This document shows positions 49,957-60,351 of a DNA stretch of 64,000 bases, in pieces. The position numbers and the translations under genes are program-made. The DNA is taken from positions 111,693-175,692 of the forward strand of contig BGKB01000155.1 in the NCBI GenBank assembly GCA_003116975.1, given 5' to 3'. Below the pieces are notes generated by a model. The model was not told the origin of the DNA. It saw only the letters and a program-made list of their open reading frames with translations, and searched no databases. The first letter of the stretch is position 1. Each line of letters starts with the position of its first letter. The stretch comes from Aurantiochytrium sp. KH105 (Eukaryota; Sar; Bigyra; Thraustochytrida; Thraustochytriidae).

Positions 49957-52900
49957 TTACAGCTTCTCGGCCGGGACGTAGGTGTCATCGATGCTGGCCA
50001 CAAGAGCGGCAGCGCCATCGGAAAGGCGCGCGTTGCGCAGAATCTCGAGACGGCGCAAGAAGCACGCGCCACGAAGGATCTGCTTGTTGATCTGGACAAC
50101 GCACGGGTACTCGTTGGCGACGGCCGGATCGAGGTAAGTTCCCTTGATGAAATCGTTGAAGGAACCAATGGCAGGACCGCACCAGACCTGGTAGTCCATG
50201 ACGCGATCGGAAGCTCCAGTGTTGGCCCAGCGGCTCGCCAGGCTCAGGTACCAGCGGAAGCACAGCGACATCTTGAGCTTGGGGTCGCGCTCGGCGCGCT
50301 GGATCTTCTCCGGATTGTGAAGACGGTTAATGTAAAAGTTCTTGGTCTCCTCCCAGACCTCTTCGAGCGCGCGGCTGAAGATGCGCTTCTCGACACGCGC
50401 AAGCTCTGCGGGGGGCATGGACTCGAACGAATCGTACTTGCAAAAGAGCTCGTAGAGCTTGTTGGCGCGCGAGGGGAACATGGTTCCCTTCTTGAGGACC
50501 TGGAGCTTGACGCCTTCCTCGAACATGTCGGCGGCCGGGGCCATGCAGACATCCGAGTAAGTGGCCTGCGCAAGCTGCTTGCGCACATTGTCGCAGGTGC
50601 CCGACTGCTTGGCGACCTGGTTCACAGTGCCGGTGACAATAAAGGAGGCACCCATGTTGAAGGTGGCCAGCGCAGCCTGGGGGCACCCGATGCCACCGCC
50701 GGCGCCCACACGGACGCGAAGGTTGGCCGGGTAGCCGCACTCGCGGTGAAGGCGGTCGCGAAGGTTGATGATGAGGGGCAGAATGACGTGGATGGGGCGG
50801 TTGTCGGTGTGGCCACCCGAGTCAGCCTCGACCGCAATGTCGTCAGCGACGGGAACACGACGGGCGAGCTCGGCCTGCTCCTGGTTGATCTCACCGGAAG
50901 CAATGAGCTTCTGAAGAAGGTGCTCGGGCGCAGGTCGCATGAACATCTCGGCGAGCTCGGTACGCGAGACCTTGCCAATGATACGGTTGCGGATGTTGAC
51001 CGAGCCGTCGGCGTTGCGCGTGAGGCCGGCCGCACGGTACCGCACGACCTGCGGGGTGAGCGTCATAAAGGCCGAGGCCTCGACAAAGGTGACGCCCTTC
51101 TCCAGGAAGAGATCGACGTTGCCCTTTTCGAGGTTGCTGTCAAAGGGAGAATGGATAAGGTTGACAGCGTACGGGCCATTGGGCAGGGCGGCCTGAATCT
51201 TTTCGATGGACTCACGCACAACCTGCATGGGAAGCCCGCCCGCGCCAAAGGACGCAAGGATGCCCTGGCGGCCGGCGGCAATGACGAGGTCCGCAGAGGC
51301 AATGCCCTTGGCCATGGCGCCAGTGTACAGAGGCGCCGAAACACCGTACGTTTTCATGAAGGCGCGGCTGCCGAGATCCGCAATGTTGCAGGGCGGCACA
51401 ATGACCGAGGCGTCGCTAGGCGCAGTCTCAACAAGGTCGCCGGAGGCACTGGCAGAGCTCAGCGCAAGCATGTTGTCGAGATCGAGCAGGGCACTGCGAA
51501 GTGCGTCAGCCGAAGCAACAGCCTTGGTCTCCGCGGCGGGAGCAGCCTTCTTTTGCACAGGGGCCGAAGGAGCAGGCGACGGAGAAGAAGAAGACGGTGC
51601 GTTGTCCTTGTTGAGGATCGGGTCACGGGTCTCGTCCTGCTCGTCAATGTTGAGACGCGCATAGAACTTGGGAGCGACAGGCTTCATGGTGCGGCTCGAG
51701 ATGGCGGCCTCAATGGCAGGGTCCGCAGGCGGGAAGCTGGCAAGATCGGCCGAGGAAATGGGGTCTGCCTTGCTGTTGAAGCGACCGTTGAGCTGAATCT
51801 TGCGCACAAACTTGTTCTTCTTGGGCTTTTCACCCTTGCAGAGCGCAGCGTAGCAAGCCTCAGCCTCCGCCACAAGCTTGGAGTGGTACAGCGGCGAGAT
51901 CGTGACGCCAGGAACAAGGTGGGCCTTGAGCGAAGCCACAAGCTTGACAATGGTCGTCCAAGCATCCTCGTTCTGCTTATCGATGGCGCCAGCAAGGTGG
52001 TTGCGCTGAGGACCAAGCGTGGTACGCACTGCGGTGCTACGGTGGTTGTTGGGCCCAACCTCGACAAAAACGTCGTAGTTTTGCTTGTAGATGGTCTCGA
52101 CGATTTGGGGGAAGTTAGCCTGCTTCTCGTAGAGCTGGCCGGCGTACTCGCCAAAGGAGGAAGGAGCCCATTCGTCCTTGTCGCCCGTGGCGCGAGGCAC
52201 AAGGCGCTTCTGGTTGATTGTGGTCCAGAGGTCAAGGCCGTCGACAACGGGGAACTCAAGGTTGGCATGAATCTTGGCGATCTCCTTCGTGTAAGGCCCC
52301 ACCTCGGGGCAGTGGCCGCACATGCCCTGGGTCACGGGAAGCGCAGGAATGTTGCCACCGAGACGCGCGATTGCAGCCTTGCAGGCGTCGGGCTTGCCGC
52401 TAATGAGGGCGGTGTTGGCATCATTGATGATGGTGAGGCGCACGTACTTGCTGTCCGGGGCGATGGCTGCCTCGATATCCTGCTTGGTGCCGCGCACAAT
52501 GTAGCCTTGCCAGAATTCGTCCTTGGGGACACTCTGCGGAATGCCCCAGGCCTCGCGCAGCGCATTAAACTCAACGGCCAGAGCCTTGTTCCACACGTCG
52601 GACTCGCGAAGATCCTTGGTGAGCTGGTCGGAGATGAGACCGTTCTTCTTGGAAAAGGCAAAGATCATGGAAATCTCGCCAAGACTGAGGCCAAAGGCGG
52701 CCTTGGGCGTGATGTTGAGAACGTCGCGCGCCAGATTGGTAAAGGCAATCGAGGTGAGGATTCCAAGACGGAACATTTCAATCATGTTGCGATCAAACTC
52801 TTGCTGCTGGCTCTCGAGCTCCGACTTGAAGCTGGCGCGCGGCATGACCCAGCGGTCGCCTTCGGCCCAGAGACGGTTCGTCTTTTCGTTAATGACCTCG

Positions 52901-55900
52901 TGAAGTTCGGGCCAGATACGGTGAATGTCCTGGGTGATGCCGTAGTACGGGCTGCGACCTTCGCCGTACATGAAGGCGACGCGGTCGCTGGCGAGCGGCT
53001 CGGGCGCGTAGCGGCTGCCAGCAGGGGAGCTCCAGTCGCGGCGCATCTTGAGGCAGCGCGGGATACCCTTGGCCGCGAGCTCGACCTCGCGCTGGAGCTT
53101 GGAGGGCGTGGAGACGAGGCTGAGAGCGAGTGGCTTTTGCGAGCCTGAAGAAGCGGCATCCTGGGCAAGGGTCTCGCCGAGGAGCTCGAGGAAGATGCGG
53201 CGGGCCTGCGCCTTGAGCTCGGACTCGCGCGGGGCGGCGCCCGTGGGCTGCAAGAAGCGCTCGCGGATCTTGTCGAGGCGACCAAGAATCTCCTCGTGGG
53301 AGTCGGCGCGCAGCACAATGAGCTTGGGAGCCTCCTCGTCGAGCGAGATGCGGTTCTCGCGCTCGTAGTGGCCCTCGGCATCGGAGAGGAGCACCGAATA
53401 GCACGAGCGCGTCTCGGAGACGCCCGAGACGGCCGCATAGCGACGCTCGCCCGGGTTCTTGAGCCAAGCGCGCGAGGTCTGGCACGCAAAGAGGGTGCTG
53501 TCCCAGGGCGCCTCAGGCGCGGGTTCATCCCAGGCGTCGCCGTTGCTGGGCAGGTAGCGGTTGTAGATGCAAAGCGCAGCCTTGATGAGGCTGGCAGCAC
53601 CAGAGGCATAACCGGTGTCACCGACGGTGGCCTTGACGCTGCCCGTGGCGACGTTGCGCGGGAGCTTGTCATCGTCGCGAAGGATCGTCTGAAGGCCGCC
53701 GATTTCCTCCTCGGCGGTGAGCTCCTTGGGCAGGACGGACGGGTCCTTGAGGTGGCGGGCGGAGTCGGCGCTGAGCTCAAGCATCTCGATATCGCCCGGC
53801 TTGACGCGCGCCTGGTCGAGGGCCTCGCGCAAGCAGGCGCTAGGGACGTTGCCAGGGACGATGGCATCCATGCAAGCGTAGATACGGTCGTCCTTGGTGC
53901 AGCTGGTCTCCCGCTTGAGCACAAAGGCACCGCAGCCCTCGCCGACAAAGTAGCCATCGGCGGCGGCGTCAAAGCTGGCGCGCGGGGTATCCGAGGTGGA
54001 CACCTTGAAGCGGCGAGACTTGACGTAGAGGTTCTCGGCACTGCCGCAGAGATCGACACCCGCGATGACGACGCCATCGACCTCGCCGGTCTCGAGGAGG
54101 TACTTGCCGAGCTCGGCGCAGCGGTAGACGGAGTTGTTGCCCTCGGTGATCGTAAAGGAAGGGCCCGTGAAGCCCCACTGCGACGAGACGCGCGTGGCGA
54201 CGAGGTTGCCAATGTACGAGGTGTACGAGGTGGATGTGCCGCAGTCGTTAATGTACTGCATCATGTCATTGAGCTTCTTGGAGGCTTCAGGGCGGACGCG
54301 CTCCTTGAGCGCGACGCGAGCACGGTGACGATAGAGCTCGAGGTCGGTGCCGAGGCCGACAAAGACGGCGACATTGCCACCCTTTTTCATTCCCGAGTCG
54401 AGGATGGCGCGGTCAATGGTAGTGACGGCCAGAAGCTGCTGAGGGAGGAGCATGTCTTCAGGGGTCATGGGCGTGCGGAGGCGCTGGAAGTCGACCTCAA
54501 CATCCTCAATGTAGCAGCCGTGCGGGGTGTCCTTGACGCCGCAGAGGTCGAGAAAGTCCTTGTCCTTGCCGAGAAAGCGCCAGCGCTTTTCTGGGAGCGG
54601 GATGGCACCGTGAGCGCCGGTGTAAATGGCACGCTCGAAGGCGTCGAGTCCCTTGAGAGCGCCAAAGGTGGCGTCCATGCCAGTAATGGCGATGCGCATG
54701 TTGCTCTCACCGCCGCAACGGGCCGAGAGCGCAGAGATGGAGTCGTGGCCCGTGCAGGCGGCGTTGGAGGGGTCGTGCTCCTCAAAGACGGCGTGGGCGT
54801 TGGTGCCACCAAAGCCAAAGGCCGAGAGACCGGCGCGCTTGGGCTCGCCGTTGGTCTCTGGCCATGGGATGGCCTCACCAGAGACGACAAGAGGGTCCAT
54901 CTTGGTCTCGTCATCGATACCCGGGGTGGGCGGGATGATGCCATGCTTCATGGAGAGGAGGACCTTGCACATACCAGCAAAGCCGGCTGCGACGAGGGTG
55001 TGTCCAAAGTTACCCTTTGTGGTGCCGAAACGGGGGACCTTGCCTTCAAAGCAGGCCTTGACGGCGTCGATTTCCACACGATCACCCTGGGGCGTGCCGG
55101 TGGCGTGGCACTCGACGTACTGAATCTTGTGCGGGTGCACGTTGATGCGCGTGTAGGTATCCATGAGGCACTTTTTCTCGCTGGGGAGAAGGGGCTTGAG
55201 GGGCAGACCTGTACCGGAGTTGCTGACATTGGCGCCGAGAAGGGTGCCGTAGATGTGGTCGCCGTCGCGGATGGCATCGTCGAGACGCTTGAGGACCATG
55301 ATGGAGCCGCCCTCGCCCGGGGTGAGGCCCTGGCTGTCCTTGTGCAGCGGCATGGACACGTTCTGGCCCGTGCCGACGGGCATGGCCTGGAAGGTGGAAA
55401 AGCCCGAAAGGATGAAGAAGGGCTCCGGCAGGCAGGTGGCACCGCAGAGCATGACGTCGGCGGCGCCGGAGACGAGATGATCCTGCGCGAGGCGGAGCAC
55501 GTAGAGCGCCGTGGCGCATGCTGCGTCGACCGAGTAGTGAAGGGCGCCGAGGTTGAGTTCTTCGGCGACGAAGGAGGCCGGGTCCATAAAGATGCGGCGG
55601 TCACCGGCCTCGGGTTTGTTGGACTGCTCGCGTTCGGACCAGTGGGAGGCGTCCTTGAAGACGCGGGCTCCGAGCTTTTTCTCGACATGGTTTTGGTACA
55701 CGTTGAGGAGTTCACCCTGGAGGTTGTCCATGGGGAACGAGAGGCAGCCGCTGACGATGCCGCAGCGTGTCGAGTCTTTGACGGATGTCTCTGCGAGAGC
55801 CTGCTTGGCGAGGTTGAGGAGGAGTTCGTGCTCGTTGTCGATCTCGTTCTCGTCAAGGGTGCCGTACGATTCGTTGCAAAAGGTGTCGGCATACTTGCTG

Positions 55901-56103
55901 CGCTCTGCTTTGTAGTGCTCGGCGCGGTAGTTGGAGCCGAGTCGTTTGTCGCTGATCACCTTGGACTCGACCTTGCCGTTCATGAGCACCTCCCAGAACT
56001 CGTCCTTCGTTTTGCACCCGGCGTACTGGACGGCCATGCCGACGACGGCGATGCGCTTTTCATCGTGCATCTCATGCGCGGCGCTCACATTCCGAGCGGC
56101 CAT
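49957..56103 (-). CDS. orfB: PUFA synthase subunit B (OrfB: KS-CLF-AT-ER)
   Basis: 2048 residues from ATG 56103 (MAARNVSAAHEMHDEK), nearly identical in layout to the Schizochytrium subunit. A 5' extension of 23 codons is open but is not the family start. Domain order: ketosynthase with DAAC (C196) at about 1-450. Chain-length factor at about 460-900, whose would-be active site reads TEGNNS and has no cysteine, as CLFs do. Acyltransferase with GLSLGE (S1140) at about 900-1400. A Ser/Ala/Pro linker, then an FMN enoyl reductase related to FabK (GAGGGIGCPQAAL) at about 1550-2048. It works in the cytosolic PUFA synthase complex with OrfA and OrfC to make DHA and n-6 DPA. Length is about 11 residues less than the 2059 I recall for a Schizochytrium OrfB; a shorter Ser run in the linker would fit. 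Confidence 0.98.
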   Translation of the reverse strand: MAARNVSAAHEMHDEKRIAVVGMAVQYAGCKTKDEFWEVLMNGKVESKVISDKRLGSNYRAEHYKAERSKYADTFCNESYGTLDENEIDNEHELLLNLAKQALAETSVKDSTRCGIVSGCLSFPMDNLQGELLNVYQNHVEKKLGARVFKDASHWSEREQSNKPEAGDRRIFMDPASFVAEELNLGALHYSVDAACATALYVLRLAQDHLVSGAADVMLCGATCLPEPFFILSGFSTFQAMPVGTGQNVSMPLHKDSQGLTPGEGGSIMVLKRLDDAIRDGDHIYGTLLGANVSNSGTGLPLKPLLPSEKKCLMDTYTRINVHPHKIQYVECHATGTPQGDRVEIDAVKACFEGKVPRFGTTKGNFGHTLVAAGFAGMCKVLLSMKHGIIPPTPGIDDETKMDPLVVSGEAIPWPETNGEPKRAGLSAFGFGGTNAHAVFEEHDPSNAACTGHDSISALSARCGGESNMRIAITGMDATFGALKGLDAFERAIYTGAHGAIPLPEKRWRFLGKDKDFLDLCGVKDTPHGCYIEDVEVDFQRLRTPMTPEDMLLPQQLLAVTTIDRAILDSGMKKGGNVAVFVGLGTDLELYRHRARVALKERVRPEASKKLNDMMQYINDCGTSTSYTSYIGNLVATRVSSQWGFTGPSFTITEGNNSVYRCAELGKYLLETGEVDGVVIAGVDLCGSAENLYVKSRRFKVSTSDTPRASFDAAADGYFVGEGCGAFVLKRETSCTKDDRIYACMDAIVPGNVPSACLREALDQARVKPGDIEMLELSADSARHLKDPSVLPKELTAEEEIGGLQTILRDDDKLPRNVATGSVKATVGDTGYASGAASLIKAALCIYNRYLPSNGDAWDEPAPEAPWDSTLFACQTSRAWLKNPGERRYAAVSGVSETRSCYSVLLSDAEGHYERENRISLDEEAPKLIVLRADSHEEILGRLDKIRERFLQPTGAAPRESELKAQARRIFLELLGETLAQDAASSGSQKPLALSLVSTPSKLQREVELAAKGIPRCLKMRRDWSSPAGSRYAPEPLASDRVAFMYGEGRSPYYGITQDIHRIWPELHEVINEKTNRLWAEGDRWVMPRASFKSELESQQQEFDRNMIEMFRLGILTSIAFTNLARDVLNITPKAAFGLSLGEISMIFAFSKKNGLISDQLTKDLRESDVWNKALAVEFNALREAWGIPQSVPKDEFWQGYIVRGTKQDIEAAIAPDSKYVRLTIINDANTALISGKPDACKAAIARLGGNIPALPVTQGMCGHCPEVGPYTKEIAKIHANLEFPVVDGLDLWTTINQKRLVPRATGDKDEWAPSSFGEYAGQLYEKQANFPQIVETIYKQNYDVFVEVGPNNHRSTAVRTTLGPQRNHLAGAIDKQNEDAWTTIVKLVASLKAHLVPGVTISPLYHSKLVAEAEACYAALCKGEKPKKNKFVRKIQLNGRFNSKADPISSADLASFPPADPAIEAAISSRTMKPVAPKFYARLNIDEQDETRDPILNKDNAPSSSSPSPAPSAPVQKKAAPAAETKAVASADALRSALLDLDNMLALSSASASGDLVETAPSDASVIVPPCNIADLGSRAFMKTYGVSAPLYTGAMAKGIASADLVIAAGRQGILASFGAGGLPMQVVRESIEKIQAALPNGPYAVNLIHSPFDSNLEKGNVDLFLEKGVTFVEASAFMTLTPQVVRYRAAGLTRNADGSVNIRNRIIGKVSRTELAEMFMRPAPEHLLQKLIASGEINQEQAELARRVPVADDIAVEADSGGHTDNRPIHVILPLIINLRDRLHRECGYPANLRVRVGAGGGIGCPQAALATFNMGASFIVTGTVNQVAKQSGTCDNVRKQLAQATYSDVCMAPAADMFEEGVKLQVLKKGTMFPSRANKLYELFCKYDSFESMPPAELARVEKRIFSRALEEVWEETKNFYINRLHNPEKIQRAERDPKLKMSLCFRWYLSLASRWANTGASDRVMDYQVWCGPAIGSFNDFIKGTYLDPAVANEYPCVVQINKQILRGACFLRRLEILRNARLSDGAAALVASIDDTYVPAEKL

Positions 56104-56198
56104 TTTGGCTGGCTGCTTGCCCGTGCGGCCCAACCCGTCTCTTCTCTTCTGTATCGAGCTAGGCGCTGACAACCGTGTCGTGTCGTGTCTGTCCTCGC

Positions 56199-56233
<35 letters not shown>

Positions 56234-59200
56234 AGCTCGACGCCGCCGCCGCTGCTGCTGCTGCTGCTGCTGGTCGCCGCAAGACCCTCTCTCCGAGACC
56301 GCTCGAGCCCGAGACCGCAAGCGCGAGAGCTTTTGGTTTGCTGCTCCTTCTCTGCGCGCTGGAGTGAGGGAGTGAATTGGTCGATTGATCGAGCGATCTT
56401 CCACCGCGGCGCCCGCTACGCAAGCACAAGACACACGAGGCCAAGCAAGCGCTCGAGTCGAAGCTCGCAGCGCAAGGCAAGCAGCGCAAGGCAAGCGAGG
56501 CAAGCGAGGCAGCGCAAGGCAAGCGAGGAGGACCTGCGAACCTGGCTAGCTAGCTGGCGAGCCCGCCCGCTCTGTCGTCGCGCGTGCCCGCCTGCCTCTC
56601 CGTCCGTGCGCCCGTTCATCCATCCATCGCTCCATCCATCGCTCCATCCATCGCTCGCTCGCTCCGTCGCCGCGCCGTCGCGACCCTCTCGCAGCCGCCT
56701 CCCGCCCCAGAGCGGCGCGGCGACGAGGCCCTGCGACGCGGCGGCGGCGGCGGCGCGCGAGGGGCCCGCGGCGGCGACGACGTCGCAGCCTGCCGCCGCC
56801 GCGCGCTGGAAGAGAAGGACGCGGCCGCCGGGATCCCCAGTGGCCGTAGTGGAGCAGGAAAGTAGAGGAAAGCAAGCCCGGCCGCCACACCGCGGCGGCA
56901 GTGCAGCGGCGGCAGGCGGATCGCAGTCGGCCGGTCGGATGCAGCAGCAGTGCAGGCGGCGCGGCTGCGACGCGTGCGCGCAGTGCGCGTGCTTGCGTAA
57001 GGGCGGGAGGGGAAGAGGCGGGAGCGGAAGAGCCAAACCGATCAGATCAGGTCGAAGCGAAGCAAAGCAAAGCAAAGCGAAGGAGCCGCAGCGAGCCAGC
57101 GCCTGCGCTGCGGCGGAGCGCGTGACGGAGGCGGCGCGGGCAGGCATTGCTGCTGCAACTGCTGCCTGGCACGCGGGCGGCGCGGCGAGGCGGGGGAGCG
57201 AGAGGTAGGTTTTTAAAGGCTCGTGCGGAAGGAAGCCTAAACAAAAGAGGCACGCGAGGGAGGGAGCGTGCGTGCGTGGTCCCTAAGACGCTTTTCTGCC
57301 TGTCTGGACTGACTGCGACGGAGCGCGTGCGTCCCCTCTGGAGGCCGCCGTTGCTTAGGTTACCTCACTCGCGCACTTTCGTCCATTGATCCATTCGCAG
57401 TAGACGGAGCGTGCATTGGCAGTGGTGTGGATGCAAGTCGAGCAAAATGAGCTACCTAACCGGCTGACCAACCCTGCCCATAAACATAAGCATGGAAGAG
57501 CTAATCAACAAATCAACCAACAACTAACGAACGAACTCACAAGACGGAGGCGGCGTCGCTGACGTACGGCTGCCACGCACGAGTACGTCAGCACAGCCAT
57601 CGCCATCGCCGGCCAGCTGCCGTCTGCGTGTGACCTCGCGAGTCCCGTCCGGCCCGCCGGCCGGCGAATCCACCGTGAGCTAGCGAGCAAGCGAGCGAGC
57701 GCGAGTCTAGCAGCCAGCTGTCCAGGTCTCGGTCCTGAAGGCCCCGCCAATGATCGCCGGAGGAGAGGGAAAGCCAAGCGCAAGTCAGGCCGCAGGCACA
57801 GACGTGGTGGAATGGACCGGGACCAGAACAGCTGGCTGCCTGTAGCAGCAGTGCAGCAGGGATCGTTGGATCCTCCAGGCACCTTCGCCAGCCACGATAC
57901 GCCGCGTACGCAATGGGCTCCGGCATGCACGCCGCCGCCAGCCCTCCGTCTCGAAAGCGTGCGTCGTATGGCGGCCGGTCAGACTCGCCTTGCCTCGCAC
58001 GGCATCGCATCGCCTCGCATCGCATCGCATCGCGTGGCGGCTTCTTCTAAAGTCGCGGTGCGGCGGGCGGCACGGTTGGTTGATCCTCGCATGATCCCGC
58101 CTCGCGAAGCACCACTCCGCTCCGCCCTCTCCTGTCGCACTCACGCGCGGACGCACGCGCGGACGCACGCACGCACGCACGCACGGAGGCAGGCAGGCAG
58201 GCAATCAGGGGAGCAGGCAGCCAGCCAGAAGGGGCGCGAGCGAGGCCACGCGACGGCGACTGCGACTGCGAGTGCGACTGCGAGGGCTCTTGCGTCATCC
58301 GCCTGATGCGGCCGCCGGCCGGAAGAGGCCGCCCCGCAGCCTCCCCGGTGCGGGGCCGCGCCGGGACGCCTAGTCTGCGTCCCCTGCGATGCGAGGCGGC
58401 GACGTCGGCGCTGCCGTCGGGTCTTGTGCGAGGTTCAACATTTTGTTATCGATGTCATACTGCACGAGACCCGGAGCAGTGCGGCGCGGGGGCGACCTCC
58501 GACGCGGCCGGAAGACGGCGCCCACAGCGCGCGCTCGGGTTCGCGGGCTGCGTCCGGGCGAAGTGCGCAAGCAGGCGGCGCGCGGTCCGGCTGCGGAAGG
58601 GGTGTGGACGGTGTGGGGGAACCCGCCGCCGCTTACGTGTGCCTGCGACGGAGGCGCGGCGGCGCCCGGCACGTAGGAACCGCCTAAGAGGGCTTACAAC
58701 GGACAGCCCGTCGCAGGCGCAGAGGCGGCGGCGGCGGCGGGTCTTTCTTTCTCTCCCGGCAGGAAGAGAGGGGGGAGAGAGAGAGAGGAAAAGCTTGATT
58801 GCGGCTGTGCCACTGGCGACAGTGTTAGTGACTTGGTTGGCTGAAGATACAGACATGGCCTCTATCTGCATTGCTGCGCGCTTTGCTGTTGCATTCTTGC
58901 GGCATTGGCTATGTCGTCGTCGGGTTTCGCTTGCGGCGACGATCGAGGGTTGGATCGCGCGGCAGATTAGACAGACAGCTGGGACGTTCGCACGCATGCA
59001 CGCACGCACGCACGCACGAACGAACGAACGAACGAACAAACGTGCGTATACGGACCTGCTGGCCGCGGCTGCAGAAAAGTGGATAGAGTTTTCCACTCCA
59101 TTCCATCCATCCATCCAGCCAAGCAAGCTGCACCTTGAGCGGAGCGGCGGCTATTGCTGCGTCTCTTGGATCATTTTTACTTGCCTCTTGTTGCTGCGTT

Positions 59201-60351
59201 GACATGTGCAGCCAGGACGAACCCGGATGATCTTCAAGTTGGCACACCACCTAAAATCAAAAAATGTAAAGTCGCGGCGCAGAACCGTGCATCTGACGAG
59301 GAGCGCGTGCACCGCTGCCGTGCGTGCGGTGCGTGCGTGCTCGCCTGTATCTGCGTCGCCGGCAAGGGCTCTGTGTGCTGCATCTATCGCTCGCAGTCGA
59401 ATCGCCCGCGCCTTCTGCCCCGGCGTGCCCTAAAGCATAGGCTATAGGTGCCTTTCTTCCTGGAAAGGAAGAATATACCGTATGGTATCAGCTGCAGGTA
59501 TGAAGAAAACCTACCTCGCGCCTCCGGACCCACCGCTGCGCGGCCAGCCAGACCCGCGCGGCCAGCTAGTTCATGCCAGCCTCGGGAGGTATCCAGCCCC
59601 TCCGCACCGCAGCTGTCGGTCTCTCGCCATCGCCTGTGCCGCTCCAAGTTATTTATATCAATCTCTCCGTACCTGCGCCATGGCATCATCTTATCCTCTC
59701 CGCGTCCCACTCTTGTCTCCCAAAGCCGGCAAGGCCGGGCCAGGCCGGGCCAGGCCGAGCCGGGCCGCAGCCGCGCACGGAAAGCCCCAAGCAAGCAAGC
59801 AAGCAAGCAAGCCATCCAACCTGGCCTCGCTCGCCTCGCATGCATCACGCTGCCTCGCACGCGGCCGCGCGCGTCTGCGCGAGACGGCGCTGTTTTCTCC
59901 TCTCCTCCTCCTCCTCGTCCCCTCCTCCCCCTCTCCTCTGCTCTCCTCGCTTCCTGCGCGCCGCTGCGGGGGAGAAGGAAGACAGGGGGACTCGGCAGGA
60001 AGAGGAGCGAGGGAAGGAAGGAGGGCGGCGACGGCATCGCCAGACGACGACGGCGGCGGGGGACGCGGGGCGCGCGTCCCCCGTGCGTGGCAGCATGATG
60101 CATGCGGCGCCGCGAGGAGGCGAGGCCAGATGGGCGGAGGGGAGGGAGGTGGATACGGGCGGCGGCGGCGGCAGGCAGACCCCGAACCCCGAGGGTAAAA
60201 CTACACAAACAGACAGACAGCCTGCGGCTGCCTGGCAACAAGACTCACGCACGCACGCACGCACGGATCGATCGAGCGAGCGCCCGATCGAACGGACGTG
60301 AGAACCAGCAAGGAAGCAGCAGCAGCAGCAGCAGCTCAAGAGCGAGAGAGA
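56104..60351. promoter_or_regulatory. 4.2-kb divergent intergenic region between orfB and orfA
   Basis: No gene is recognisable. By position the region holds both PUFA synthase promoters and 5' leaders. It is GC-rich and full of simple repeats: (GTGCTC)n at about 56198-56240, CTG runs to 56270, CCATCCAT tracts near 56617-56655, GGC runs near 56740, GATCAGATCAG with AAGC pentamers at 57040-57082, (ACGC)n at about 58145-58185 and 58995-59020, GGCCGGGCCA near 59745 and AAGC units near 59788. AT-rich candidate promoter pieces are at about 59648-59660 and 59470-59485. A plus-strand open frame of about 300 codons (58306-59202) is Arg/Thr-rich and not called. Confidence 0.6.

Noticed and set aside
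53296-56169. 957-codon open frame antisense to orfB, and another at 49945-53148
   Set aside because: They lie wholly opposite OrfB. They arise from its strong GC third-position bias, and the proteins look like V/G/D/L-rich shadows without domains.
58306-59202. 298-codon plus-strand open frame in the PUFA gap
   Set aside because: Arg/Thr/Ala-rich product of GC-rich repeats (ACGC and AACG tracts translate to HART/NERT), with no domain.
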